Below, in pieces: positions 1-11,323 of a stretch of 64,000 nucleotides of DNA; position 1 is the stretch's first letter; the number at the start of each line of letters is the position of its first letter. This stretch comes from Leguminivora glycinivorella (Eukaryota; Arthropoda; Insecta; Lepidoptera; Tortricidae). The stretch is taken from contig NC_062991.1 of the NCBI RefSeq assembly GCF_023078275.1, positions 3,596,001 through 3,660,000 on the forward strand, in the 5' to 3' direction. The notes under the pieces are model-generated. The model made no database searches. It had not been told where the DNA came from and saw only the letters and a program-made list of their open reading frames with translations. The translations under genes were made by a program, and so were the position numbers.

Positions 1-34
1 TTAATACATACTATTTAAACTTAATTACTAATTA

Positions 35-2396
35 GGCTTATTATAAGTGTGTATCTTCCATATACTCTTGGATAGAGTAATATGCCTTGTTCAATAGTAA
101 ATTCTTGAGCTTAGTAGTAAATAGGGAAGTTTTATCTACACATTTTATCTGGTGAGGTAGCTTGTTATATATCTGTATAGCTCTATAGTAAGGACCTCTT
201 CTGTATATATCTAAAATCGGTTCCTGGGGAATATTACTAAGAATACGGATGCATTTTTTTTGTGTTATAAATAACTCATGTGCGTTGCTGCTATGACCCC
301 ACAATAATAGTCCATATCTTAACCAGGATTGTGCATAAGCGTAATATGCTGACAGAGCGCACTGGGTGTGTGTATTGGACTTTAAAATGCTGAATGCAAA
401 AAGGAAGGACGATAATTTAGATTTTACTATAGCTACATGTTTTTTCCAGTCAAGGTGATTGTCAATTGTGATTCCAAGTAGATTACATTCTGATTCTTCT
501 TTGATGTTTAGGTCCTGTAAAAGTGTTGTCATGTCGGTTGGTCGTTTTTGATGAGGTCTAAATTGTATAATTTTTGTTTTTGCTCGATTTATGATCAAAT
601 TGTGATCTAAAAGCCAGTCTGATATGTTATAAAAAGTGTGTATAATATGAGAGTAATTATTCGAGTTATTATCATGACTAAATAAGAGGGAGATGTCATC
701 CGCGAATACTATGCATTTACTGTTGGTAATCTTTGGGAGATCGTTTATATAAATTAAAAATAACACACAGCCCAGTACGCTGCCTTGTGGAATGGAAGTA
801 TTGACAGTTAGCCATTTAGATTTTACTTTTTGCAGATGACCTGAGTTTTTACATTGGTGTTCGATTTGTACGAATTGCTGTCTATTTTTAAGATAAGATT
901 GGAACCACTTGTACGCGTTGCCTCGGATGCCAATTTCATATAGTTTTTTTAATAAGATTGGGTGCGATACTCGATCGTACGCTTTGGAAATATCTAACAG
1001 TAGGCCTATGGAATAGTTTTTGTTTTTTATATTTTCTAGTTATATGTTGTATGTAGTTGTAAATGGCTAGAGTGGTCGATCGTTTCTTTCGGAATCCGAA
1101 TTGATTTTTGTCTAGTAGGTTATATTTTTCTAGAAATGCATTGATCCGATCTGCCATGCATCTCTCAAATATTTTTGATATGGTTGGTAGAAGGGCAATG
1201 GGTCTATAATTGGTGAGATCATATAATTTGCCACCTTTTTTAGGGATAGGTTTGATGGAGGCTATTTTTAGTTTATCAGGGAAACAACATTCGTTAAAAG
1301 ACTGGTTGATTAACGACGTTATGGGTGGGGTTAACTCATGGTTGCAAGCCTTGATTAGGATGGGGGGGATTTCGTCAAACCCGCAACTGTGTTTATTAGG
1401 GAGGTTTTGAATGATGTTGTGGACTTCTTGCTCGGTTACCGGGTGAAGAAAGATGGAGTTCACGGCAGGGTTTGGGCCATGGCGACCGCTGTGGTCGCGT
1501 GTCCCATCATTTTGTCCTACTGTTGCAAAGTATTCGTTAAACGTGTTGGCTATAGTTTGTGGGCATTCAACTTTATCATTTTGAAATTTTAATTCAATAT
1601 TTTTGTGACGCGTTTGAACATTTTTTCCAGTAATATTTTTGATTACATTCCACATGGTCTTAGTTTTGTTTTCAGCTTTTTCTATTTTTTGTATGTAATT
1701 TAGTTTCTTTGCCATTTTTATACATTTTTGGAGTATTTTGGAGTATGATTTAAAATGGGATTTTAATACATGGTCATTGCTTTGGTTTACAATTATTTTA
1801 AGCTGTCTTTTATGAAGACATGATATTTTCAGCCCTTTAGTAAGCCAAGTTTTTTTGCAACTATTTAATTTAGTTTTTTTCAGTGGAAATGACTCATTCA
1901 GTAATTTTGTTAAGTGATAATGGAAGATGTTATAATTGGCGTTAATGTTTTCATGGTGGATTAAAATATTTTCCCAGTTTATATTTAGTGCAGCTTTAAA
2001 TTTTTGAATGTTATTTGTGTTGAAAATACGTTTAACAATGTAGGTGTTGTTAAAGGTTATCGTGTTTAGCTTAAATTTATATATCAGGCATTTATGGTCG
2101 GAGAGACCCTCGTCTTCTACATACACATTACAGTTATTGTAGTTAGAAAATATAAAATCAATACAGGAAGCTGTATTCGTTGTTGTTCTAGTGGGTACAT
2201 CTATGTGTTGGTGAAGATTAAACTCAAGCATATTATTACTAAGCCTTTCGTAGTTTGGTGAATTTTGAAATTTATTGAAATTAAAATCACCGGCGATAAC
2301 AATATGCTTGTAACTTTTTGCTTTTATTCTATTTAACAGTTTTTCTAGAACATCAAAGAATACGTCTACATTTCGATCAGGTGATGAGTATCTTCT
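35..2396 (-). pseudogene. Non-LTR retrotransposon ORF2 (endonuclease + reverse transcriptase), 5'-truncated, frameshifted
   Basis: Read on the minus strand, this is the pol-like ORF2 of a Jockey/CR1-type non-LTR retrotransposon, which nicks target DNA and reverse-transcribes its own RNA there. It opens inside the endonuclease domain: the catalytic GDFNF motif lies near 2290-2304, followed by SCIDFIF and LSDHKCLIY. A linker then leads to the reverse transcriptase: CGFDEIPPILIK, then NYRPIALLP, QFGFRKKRST, LLLDISKAYDRVSH near 985, IPQGSVLGCVLF near 780, and FADD in place of the usual YADD near 700. One frameshift near 1020-1050 divides it into two frames that are otherwise open across all motifs. 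The C-terminal thumb ends at about 41. The 5' end is lost at about 2396, next to a SINE fragment, and the window starts in its 3' end. The domain calls are secure; the exact clade is not. Confidence 0.85.
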
Positions 2397-2400
2397 CTAT

Positions 2401-2572
2401 GATGTCATCATCCTCCTCGCTGTTATCCTCGGCATTTCCTCCTCGCCATTTGCGGCTCATGGGAACCTGGGGTCCGCTTTGACAACTAATCCCAAGATTT
2501 GGCGTAGGAACTAGTTTTTACGAAAGCGACTGCCATCTGACCTTCCAACCCGAAGGGTAAGGGAAGGATCTT
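2401..2572 (-). repeat. SINE family A, 3' fragment
   Basis: This matches the 3' body of the tRNA-headed SINE seen complete at 62653-62973. Shared blocks include the CATCATCCTC end, TGGGGTCCGCTTTGACAAC, CCCAAGATTTGGCGTAGG and CGACTGCCATCTGACCTTCC. It lacks the tRNA-like head and adjoins the truncated non-LTR element on its left. Confidence 0.75.
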
Positions 2573-2731
2573 CTCAGAGTAATAGTTAGAGCAGCCATAC
2601 TCAAAGTGTGCTCCGCGGAGCCCTAGGGCTCCGCAAATCCTCTCTAGGGGCTCCGTGTGAATTTTGGTTGACTGATATGCGACTTCAACTCTCTTCCATA
2701 AAACCAAAGGCCAATTGTAAAAATAAAAACT

Positions 2732-3555
2732 GATGTCGGGCCACGCTCAGTGTAGGGTTCCGTAGTTTTTCTATTTTTCAAAAACTCTCCTATCAAGTTC
2801 AAAACAATTTTCCTAGAAAGTCTTTATAAAGTTCTACTTTTTGTTAGATTTAAATGTAATTGTATTATTATAATCTTACTATTTGCATGTTACCTATTAT
2901 GTTACTGTTAAGCAAGCATGTCTATGTTACATAGTATTTGAATTTTATATTTCGCCTGTTCTTATTTTTGTCTGCATGACAATATCATGTCACTTGATTT
3001 GTTTGTTTACTTTAGGATGCACGTTTCTTAATATATCTTAATTATACCTAAACAGTCTCGTGTTATTTAACCATTGCGTACTCAGAAAGCTGCGCTACAC
3101 TTTTGTGATTTTTTTCATATTTTTTAAACATATGGTTCAAAAGTTAGAGGGGGGGGACGCACTTTTTTTTCCTTTAGGAGCGATTATTTCCGAAAATATT
3201 AATATTATCAAAAAACGATCTTAGTAAACCCTTATTCATTTTTAAATACCTATCCAACAATATATCACACGTTGGGGTTGGAAAGAAAAAAAATATCAGC
3301 CCCCACTTTACATGTAGGGGGAGTACCCTAATAAAACATTTTTTTTCATTTTTTATTTTTGCACTTTGTTGGCGTGATTGATGTACATATTGGTACCAAA
3401 TTTCAGCTTTCTAGTGCTTACGGTTACTGAGATTATCCGCGGACGGACGGACGGACGGACGGACGGACGGACGGACGGACGGACGGACGGACGGACGGAC
3501 AGACAGACATGGCGAAACTATAAGGGTTCCTTGTTGACTACGGAACCCTAAAAAC
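2732..3555 (+). repeat. GGAC-microsatellite repeat with inverted ends, copy 1 (nested in hAT element)
   Basis: It starts at TCGGGCCACGCTCAGTG followed by AGGGTTCCGTAG and ends at CTACGGAACCCTAAAA, so the ends form an inverted repeat. Between them lie blocks shared with the copies at 13366 and 40321: CATCAAGTTCAAAAC, ACTTTACATGTAGGGG, TTGGTACCAAATTTCAGC, then a (GGAC)n run at 3440-3500 and a short CAGA run. It resembles the microsatellite-associated interspersed repeats of moths. This copy is the longest of the three, with about 300 extra bases at 2850-3110. No coding capacity. Confidence 0.75.
3440..3510 (+). repeat. (GGAC)n microsatellite
   Basis: About fifteen uninterrupted GGAC units followed by two CAGA units. 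It occupies the same place as in the sister repeats at 13755 and 40820, the latter having almost none, so repeat length varies between copies. Confidence 0.9.
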
Positions 3556-3731
3556 AGTTGCATCACATTAGAATCTAGTGATTAGATTTTACTATTATGA
3601 TTAAGACGTAGTAAAGTAAAGTTCGCAATAAACTATTGTTTTTAATTTATTTAATTTAAGGGTTCCGTCAGATATTTTGCTTTCCAAAAGGGTTCCATGG
3701 GAAAATAAGTTTGAGAACCGCTGAGTTAGAG

Positions 3732-6700
3732 TAAGGCCAGAAGAGATTTTAATGAGATTATTATTGGTATGTTTTCGAAAGTAAGATCATGTAACTGAAT
3801 GTAGGTACTTTTTAATTTATAATAATACAAGCTTTGCTTATTTTGGGACTAGGTTGATTTGTGTAGGTGTCCCCCAATATTTATTTATTTTATTTATCTT
3901 ACATTCTAGATCTAGAAAGACATTCAGTTGAATTCACTCTGTTTCTTAATAATAATTAAAACTTGTTTCACCCAAACAAATGTTGGATTAAAATGGCATT
4001 GGTAGAGCGTAAGACAAGAAAAAATTGTTTAATGTTATAATTTTGGTCTAAGTTTCTTTACCACCGACACACCGTTTTAGGGGGACACTTATTAATTATT
4101 TTTTTCCGGTAATACTGCTGGCGAAAATATTGCCGAAAGAAGCGACGCTATACTGTCTATGTTACTTAAATAGTAAAATAAAATAAACTATTTTATTCGG
4201 AGAAATTTGCAACATACTCTTGTTCTTCTTTTTTTTAATGCTTACAAAAATTCACGTATTCATACACAAGTAATCCATTTTGCACACCAAACTACATATT
4301 TAGTCACAAAAAAAATTTTATTTCACATTTAAAGCCACTGTATTGATTAATAAAATGAATTAATTTAAAATTACAACCACAGACAAAACTTCGAATTCGC
4401 GCCAAAATAGTGAGGGGAAAGTAATCGAGTCGGTCGATTTCTCCCCGGCATACTGTAGACTGAGCCGGTGCATCGATGGCGGTTACGTAACGCTAGTGAT
4501 GTGACTTACGCGGTAATGTGTCACGTGTTCTTTCTTCGTTCACTTTCTTTTTTTTCCAAGGTCTTTTCATTTACTATCAAAGTTATAGAGTTGGCGCAGT
4601 TGAGCTTTTTGTGGCTTAATACCGTTTGGTAGCCAAAATTTCGTAACCGGCTACAGGGAATCTTGATTCCCATTTTGTAGCCGGATCTTTATCATAAACA
4701 TCTTATGATTTACAAATATTTATGTAAAATCCATCCGTCAAGTGCACCACACAATACTTACAATAACTTATATTTTCACTGCACTAGTGTATTGATGCAC
4801 CACACAAACTTTTTGTCGGATACTGTTTGGAGACTTACAACTTTACTTGTAGACTCAATATCAAAGAACTCTACTTAGAACTTAAGTCTTTTACATTATT
4901 TTAGCGCGACACCTAGAAAAAACAAGTCTTGTTTCTTTAAATTCAGACTCAAAAGACTCATAGTTACTACCAACACTACCTGTCGGACGACGTAACGCCG
5001 TGTCTTGCGTGGGCGACGGTCGCGACGACGGTAAGCAAACAGTTGAACTGGAGGTCGGCCAGTCACTTGGCGAGAAAGACCGATGGGAATGGGATTGGAC
5101 AAGACATACTGGTGGTAAGTGGATAGGTATTGGTGTTTAGACAGTTAGATAATCCACTAGATGATCGGGTACTATATACCTATACAACAAAAGTAAAGCG
5201 CCCACTGATTATCGGACCGGATGTTAGAAGTAAAAGAGAAGGTGCGAATTGGACGGTGTTATGGAATAGCGAACTAAGCGCCAAAATCCGAAAAAAAAGT
5301 TATGAATGCAGTTCGGATATAAATGTGATAATCTATAGTATTGACTATTTCTTTGTTGAAAAATCATGCTTACAGCCTTATTTTAAGGGGTAGAATCAAG
5401 CGACACGTTAAAATTTGTATGGCATCGTTACGTAAAAACGAATTGAACTAAATTTACTTTTACAAATTATAATAAGCGTATATTCTAAATAGCAAAATCG
5501 AGTTAAACGCCATAAAAATGTTATTAATTCGTTTTGGTTTAAAGTTTTGATGATTTATAAACGCAATATCGATTTATCCGCCAATAGTGTCGTTTAATTC
5601 ACATATTTGAAATTGCAGGATATTTCAATATAAATATCAAGAGGTTTTGTTATATCATAATATCTTATGTGCCATCTCCCGCTAATACTAATGAATTATT
5701 ATTAGTTACAATGCCAATTTTGCCATATATGCTGATTTATTTGACATTTATTAAAAAAAGTTGATTGGAGAACAAAACTAAATTGTTAGACGGATTAGTC
5801 CTGTGGAAAAACATTGTTGAATTTATTTACAATAGCACTATTTACTCAAATATATGGAATTTTATTTTATTCCAGTATTCACTTTACCTCTAACAATTTG
5901 CATTAAAGAATCAAGCGACAAAATATGTCTCATAGTACGCTACGACGAAATAAATTAACCTCATCCCAGTATTAGTTCAATAAATAATCAGGGAAAAACG
6001 TTAATAACTTCGAAACTTGAATAGGTATGGTGTTATTTTTTTTATCTATTATAATTATGAACACTTTTATAGGTTCAATGTCAAAATTAACTTTTTTACT
6101 TTATAAATGAACTTACAACAACTGATTCAAATTTCAAATATTTCTAGCTCATTTTCTCGATTTCAACTAACTGTCGCTTGATCGCTTATTCCATAACACT
6201 GTCCAATTGTCAGGTTATACGACGAACTACTAGCCAGTAGGTGCTTTAACACAGGTCAGAGGAGATTGGCCTTAATACAGCAAGGAAGGAGCTACAGCAG
6301 GCTATAGACGTTGCAATACCACGCCAATTAAGTATACAAGGATTAAATGTATTCAATGGTTAAGGATGAGTTTAGTTATGAACTTAAGTTTTCCAAAAAA
6401 TTACGCGAATTTTCTGTAGGCTCTTATTGGAGTAATGGCATTCTTAATAAGTAATGAAAAGAAACGAATATCAGTTAGGTTAATGCATATTCATTCGTTA
6501 GTTGAGAGGATAAAAGCTTATATAAACGTCTAATATTTATTTCTACCAACCTAGCACTATCCTTATTTGACCGCCAACAACCCACTTGAAAAAAGTAAAC
6601 ACACGAAGACTGGTACATCAAATTTGGTCTTCTAAACATTTCTTGCGCAAACATTATGTCACCATAATGCAGTTGTCACACTTATGGGACCCGCCTGCAG

Positions 6701-7312
6701 TTTAGATGAGTAAGCGAGAGAGAGTTATTCATGTATACGGCGGTGTCCTGCTCGCACACCGTAGCGGCGTGCGGATCTGCATATAATGTGAAAATGGCTT
6801 AAGTTGTTATGTCTTGTTTCATATTGTTTGCTATGTTGCCTCGAAGCGATAATTTCTAGAGGTTTCATCAATTATAACATGCTTATAAAATGTGAAGTAT
6901 AGTAGCCTTACATCTTCTGTAGCCTTAGGCAGTGTTATAATAGGCGTTTATGTTACAACAGTAAATGGATTAGGTACTAGGTCAGTTATATTTAGAAAAC
7001 TTACCTAAGAATCATTTTTTTGATGACTCATAAGACGCAAAGATCGTTTTTAATTATTTAGGTATGTACTTGTACGGTCAGCGTAGAAAGTGGTTTACCA
7101 CTTTTAGATTTTATTTTTAACAAATAAGGTCGAAAACCACTTCTTTGGCTAACTGGCCTCTCTTTCATTAAGTAGGTAGGTACTTAGTATTTCTTACACC
7201 ATTACCAAAGTTGATCCTAACAATAGGACAGGTAGGTACACACTTTACAGTCAGGAAATACATTCCCTTCAAATGTCCATAAATCCTTTAATTTTCTGCA
7301 AATTACAATATT
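3732..7312. other. Gene-less stretch, no feature recognised
   Basis: AT-rich sequence. A TATTTATTTATTTTATTTATC tract with CCCCCAATA near 3870-3890 looks like the 3' edge of a minus-strand non-LTR copy (compare 7313-7380). Open frames at 4896-5102 (minus) and 5130-5393 (plus) have no family resemblance or splice context. A GC-richer patch at 4390-4520 and another at 6690-6780 could be regulatory, but I see no motif that proves it. Confidence 0.5.
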
Positions 7313-8094
7313 TTTTTATTTATTTATTTAATAAAACATCTTACATAGGAACTTAAATGTAAATACAATGTCCCCCAAAACTGTTTACACAGTTTGACTG
7401 TGGGATCTGGGTGAGTCTAAAGGTACATAATTATAATTAGTTGTCATGGTAATGAATACAGATCTACATAAGTATATTGCCAAAGATGGTTAGGTAGTTC
7501 ACAAATAAATGAGGCATCTAAATTTTGTCTAGGTAGTGTTTGAACAAAGCCCTCTTAAATCTATTTTTGTTTTTCTCTGTTCTAATAGCCACAGGTAAAG
7601 AGTTGAGTAAATAAGGTAAGCGTTTTTTAATGAGCCTATCCCCATAGTAATTGCTTACTCTGGGGACAGCATATTTACCTGCAGCTACAGATCTGGTGTT
7701 ATATTGTTGGCTCATTTCAGATAAGTTACTCTCTTGATTGCCATGCTGATTAACTAATAATAGATACTTGTGTTTAAGAGTGGCTGGAAGAATTTTACAT
7801 AATTTAAATAACTTATAATAATCATTTTTATATTTATTCTTAATTTTACTGCTCACTAATAATTTGAGAAATCTAATTTGCAATTTTTCAACTTTTTCCA
7901 AATTTGTTTTAAAAGTCAGGCCATAGCAGTCCAGAGAGTAACTTATGATTGATTCCACTAAAGATATATAGATACATTTTAGGGTGCTTGCTGGTATTCT
8001 ATAGCTAAGGTGATAAAATCTACCGAGTAGGACTCTTAATTTACTACATAAATGCTCTATATGAGAAGATGTATTTACTATTACACTTTTTTTA
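7313..8094 (-). pseudogene. Non-LTR retrotransposon 3' end (C-terminal part of ORF2 plus 3' UTR)
   Basis: The minus-strand frame 8094-7518 encodes the C-terminal part of a Jockey/CR1-like ORF2 downstream of the YADD motif. It has the characteristic LLGRFYHLSYRIP, LKCIYISLVESIISYSLDCYG and LEKVEKLQIRFLKLL segments and ends in a conserved tail (LPYLLNSLPVAIR). The endonuclease and the catalytic reverse transcriptase are missing, so this is a severely 5'-truncated insertion, the usual outcome of incomplete target-primed reverse transcription. The 3' UTR runs to an ATTT-rich tail at 7313-7330. The remaining frame has no stop codon. A 25-bp direct repeat lies at its 5' junction. Confidence 0.8.
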
Positions 8095-8151
8095 TGTACT
8101 TTTTTATGTATGTATGACAAGTATGTATTTACTATTACACTTTTTTTTTAA

Positions 8152-9185
8152 GAAATGGAATTACTTACTACCTATTTTACGTTGAAATGATATTGCTTCA
8201 ATTACTTTTTAATGGGTAATGAATTAGGTAAAAGAGAAATAAAGCAGTAATAACAATACAACATCAATATCTTCATAAATCTATCGATTACATGCAATTA
8301 ATCCGTTTTCCCATCACTACAGATCTATTATGCACATTTTGTTTATCCGGCACGTCACGTCATTGCATTGTGCAACTGGTAACGTCATAATTTCTGCAAC
8401 GACACTAGTGATATAACAGAACTATGAAATACTGCTTCTTTAGATGCGCAAACTTATAAAAGCTGTTGGTATATCTATTTCTTGTTCCTTTTATATTTTT
8501 ACAGTAAGTAAATTAAGTCATTATCCGTTTATTTTACATAGCAATTTAACCTATATACATAAAAGTACTAAAAATTTTTTGTTGTTAATAAATAAGGCTT
8601 CAAAGTACGTAACAAAATTACCAATTACGGTTGACGGCGACAAAAAGAACAGAAAACATAACTTTGTCTATGGATGGCCCGAGACATGTATCGACTGCTT
8701 TATGGGCGCGTCAGTCAAAAAGTCGGTCAAGAACAACACTTGTAAAGAATTAAAAATACAGGTTTACGTTTCCGCAGTTCGCAACTAGTTGCTGTCTGGA
8801 AATCAATCAAAAAGCCCTCGTGACTCATGATAATGAGTCATTTAATAAACATTATTCGACTGTTTTAAAAATTCGTAACACTGCAAAATCAATATTAGGT
8901 TCAAAACTTGTATAATTTGTTTTTTGTTACATCACGAAAATCCAGCGTGCATCGTGTTACATTGCAACACCAATATTTTCATATTCACAAATCGGCAATA
9001 TTGATTCTCCCGATTTCTCCCGGAAATATTGCCTGTGAGATTATTACTGAAAATTCGTAACGGTACATCCCTATTATATTGATGTGAGTAGCAAAACTGA
9101 TTTATTTATGATTATTTCTAAGTTCAAAGTTATGCGATATTAATCTCGTACTGGCTTTATAATCTTGTGCACCAAACTATCTCTG
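8152..9185. other. Gene-less stretch; one uncharacterised 114-codon open frame
   Basis: The plus-strand frame 8444-8788 encodes a hydrophobic start followed by a basic, low-information tail. It has no recognisable domain, no flanking splice sites I would trust, and AT-driven codon use, so I do not call it a gene. The rest (TCTCCCGATTTCTCCCGG near 9010 and similar) is unassigned. Confidence 0.4.
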
Positions 9186-9189
9186 TTTT

Positions 9190-9302
9190 GCCCAGTGGTT
9201 GACTGGTAGAGAATGCCTTAAGGCGTTAAGTACGCCGTTTGTACTTTTTATTGTTAATTTGTGCAATTAAGTTTAGATAAATAAATATCGTTTGTTTTTC
9301 AA
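9190..9302 (+). repeat. SINE-like 3' end (TGACTGGTAGAGAATGCC family)
   Basis: The block GTTGACTGGTAGAGAATGCC followed by TTAAGGCGTTAAGT and an AAATAAAT tail is a widespread short interspersed repeat in Lepidoptera. Only the 3' half is present. Identification is from memory of the motif and not from a search. Confidence 0.55.
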
Positions 9303-9385
9303 TAAATTCCATGCCTTCGATTCAATTGCCTATAATTACCTACTAATTCTATCCATTATTATTAGGTCAACGTTGGCGTCTCAAG

Positions 9386-9535
9386 CACGGATCCATGGGT
9401 TATGAGGGTCATGACTTATTTCCCTCCTGGAGCCTAGGTTGCATTGCCATGCAAATTGACCACGAGACCTGGGACCTGGGCTGGGCACAGACAATGACCA
9501 CGAGACCCCTGAGCCAAAAGCTGGATCCGCCCTTG
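9386..9535. repeat. GGATCC-ended MITE, degenerate copy
   Basis: Ends GCACGGATCCATGGG and AAGCTGGATCCGCCC are inverted. The interior shares CCTGGAGCCTAGG, a GGGTCATGAC-like stretch and a GGGCAC block with the cleaner copy at 36741-36891. About 150 bp, non-coding. Confidence 0.65.
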
Positions 9536-9784
9536 TGACGTCTCGACTTTTTACAAAACATTGACGCTGACTGAGGGAGGCAAGTGGGAGGCAACTAGAC
9601 GAATAGAAGGATACATGTAGATCTAACTCGTGACAACAACGGAAGCGAAAGATATCTGAAGTTACGAACTAAATGGTACGAAGGCTGTCGGTCGCTGTCC
9701 GCTACGCTTGACTGCCCGTGCCATCTCTGATTGTGACAGTATTTACGGAAGAAATGGAAGTCCATTCTTGAGGTAGGTAGGCCA

Positions 9785-10060
9785 TTTTTTTCAAAGTTGT
9801 CCATGTCCACCCCACTTTTTTTGTAACATGGGTATTTTTTACGATCGATTCATATTCAATCGAGAGCTCTTTCGATCCTGATAAGAAAAAAAAATGTCCC
9901 AAGAATTCCATACATTTTGTCGTTCCTTCCATTCCGTTACCGCCATACAAAATGTATGAAAAAATGGAATTAGAATTGAAAGAGCTCGGCGATCCTGACT
10001 GGAAACCACATAAAAATTTCCAAATTAAAAAAAAAATGGGGTGGACAACTTTGAAAAAAT
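9785..10060. repeat. MITE with 33-bp inverted ends
   Basis: Left end TTTTTTTCAAAGTTGTCCA, then a four-base insertion (TGTC) and CCCCACTTTTTTT. Right end AAAAAAAATGGGGTGGACAA followed by CTTTGAAAAAA, its inverted complement. Between them is a second imperfect inverted pair (GAGCTCTTTCGATCCTGA near 9867 and GAAAGAGCTCGGCGATCCTG near 9980). 276 bp, no coding capacity. Confidence 0.7.
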
Positions 10061-10074
10061 AATTTAGCATGCAA

Positions 10075-10281
10075 CTAATAATAACTATATGAAAAACACC
10101 TTATCACCTCTATTACTGACACATCCCCCTATTCTGGCCTCTATTAGTGATACCCTTTGTAAGTGAGACAAACTTTGTATTATACCTATCTAACTGAGAC
10201 CCTGAATAAGTGGAATACCTCTTTAAGTGAGATAAATTTTGTCGTCCCTTGAAGTCTCACTTATCCAGGTTTCACTGTATA
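10075..10281. repeat. Possible fragment of a pogo/mariner-like element
   Basis: The right end read inward is CAGTGAAACCTGGATAAGTG, which resembles the CAGT-starting ends of pogo-type transposons. Repeated AAGTGAGA/AACTGAGA phrases lie inside. A matching left end is not evident, so this may be a one-ended remnant. Confidence 0.3.
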
Positions 10282-10539
10282 AGAAATCGAAGCTTGACAA
10301 ACTTTGACTTGAAAACTCAATATGTTTAACAAACATAACTAATCGTAAACTAGAACTCGATCTCTCCATCGATTATTTGAAAACATAATGTGACGATCCG
10401 ATAATCTCGTTTCGTACAAACCTATGCATGCATAAATATAATATTATTTTCATTCCAAATAGAAACATCATTCAAAACATCGGTAGCAAAAGTTCTAGGA
10501 AACAGGTCGAAACTCGACTTGGCGTCAGGCGATGGTGCG

Positions 10540-10725
10540 CAACCAATCACGATCGAGATGAGCGCGTCGGCGCTGGAGGGTGCGCTTCGGATGCCCATAT
10601 ATGGTAATACAAGCGAGCAATGCCGTCGGGGCTCCGGGGGGACGCTAGCGTGGCAGGTTCGGGCGGGGCCGTCACCCGAGCGGGCTATATAAGCCAGTAC
10701 ACGGGGCGCAGGGGGGGATTCAGGA
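10540..10725 (+). promoter_or_regulatory. Pol II promoter in the 5' LTR of element 1
   Basis: A GC-rich island in AT-rich surroundings contains AACCAATCACG (a CCAAT-type box near 10540), a TATATAAG box at 10686-10693 and a TTCAGGA initiator-like site at about 10719-10725, some 33 bases downstream. The same arrangement is in the 3' LTR. This would be the transcription start of the element. Inferred from motifs only. Confidence 0.6.
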
Positions 10726-10783
10726 ACGAGTCGCGGGTCGAGGCAGCCACGGGGAGATCTCTCCAAAGATAAGAAGGAGTCAT

Positions 10784-10789
10784 GTGAGT
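10784..10789 (+). promoter_or_regulatory. Candidate 5' splice site inside the LTR
   Basis: GTGAGT follows a short leader (AAGAAGGAGTCAT) about 60 bases after the inferred start site. It fits the splice-donor consensus and recurs in the 3' LTR at 33717. If used, it would remove most of the 2.47-kb LTR from the transcript. The acceptor is not identified. Confidence 0.4.
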
Positions 10790-10978
10790 TCTTTAATATT
10801 TATCACTGTTTTTCTTTGTGATTTCATTATGATGTTCTATTGTGCTTTGTTATATGACTATTTTGTGGTACTTTGAAACATAACTGATTTATTAGGGGTT
10901 TTTATTATACACTTAGAATAATCTATGGATTTTAAATAATTCTCTGATATTCTAGAGCATATTATATTATAATTTTAT

Positions 10979-11323
10979 TACAATGCTTAACTGCATATTT
11001 GCTGTGTTTGAGATCCAAGGGTATTACATTAATTCCAAGGAATGCTGAAGCTAACTAAATTATTTTATATGAGAACTTATTACAATGTTAATTATATGGT
11101 TATCTGTACAAGCTTTTGCTTTAAATGGACTAAGGTTCTAAACAACTTCAGAAGAACAATGCTTAACTGCATGCTTTTGTGTTTGAGATCCAAGGGTCTT
11201 ATATTAATTCCAAGGAGTTCTGAAGCAAACTAAATGATATTTTATGTGTTAATTATATGGTTATTCTGTACAAGCTTTTGCTTTTAAATGAACTAAGGTT
11301 CTTAATCAACTTCAGAAAATACT
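10979..11323 (+). repeat. Imperfect tandem duplication inside the LTR
   Basis: Two adjacent units, about 177 and 167 bp, share ACAATGCTTAACTGCAT, TTTGAGATCCAAGGGT, TTAATTCCAAGGA, AATTATATGGTTAT and ACAAGCTTTTGCTTT. The same duplication is at 33912-34256 in the other LTR, so it predates insertion. Confidence 0.85.

Larger units (their letters stand above)
2592..3723 (+). mobile_element. hAT-type non-autonomous DNA transposon with 8-bp target duplication
   Basis: The right end reads inward as CAGCGGTTCTCAAACTTATT, a typical hAT terminus, and the left end as CAGCCATACTCAAAGTGTGC. Both are flanked by the exact 8-bp duplication AGTTAGAG (2584-2591 and 3724-3731); 8 bp is the hAT rule. No transposase can be seen, so any movement would depend on an enzyme made elsewhere. 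Most of the interior (about 2732-3555) is a separate GGAC-microsatellite repeat. The inner arms contain GGGCTCCGC and GGGTTCC motifs. Confidence 0.8.

Noticed and set aside
10422..10766. 114-codon minus-strand frame, repeated at 33355-33699
   Set aside because: It overlaps the LTR promoter in antisense, is identical in both LTRs because the LTRs are identical, and has no domain. The duplication is therefore not evidence of selection.
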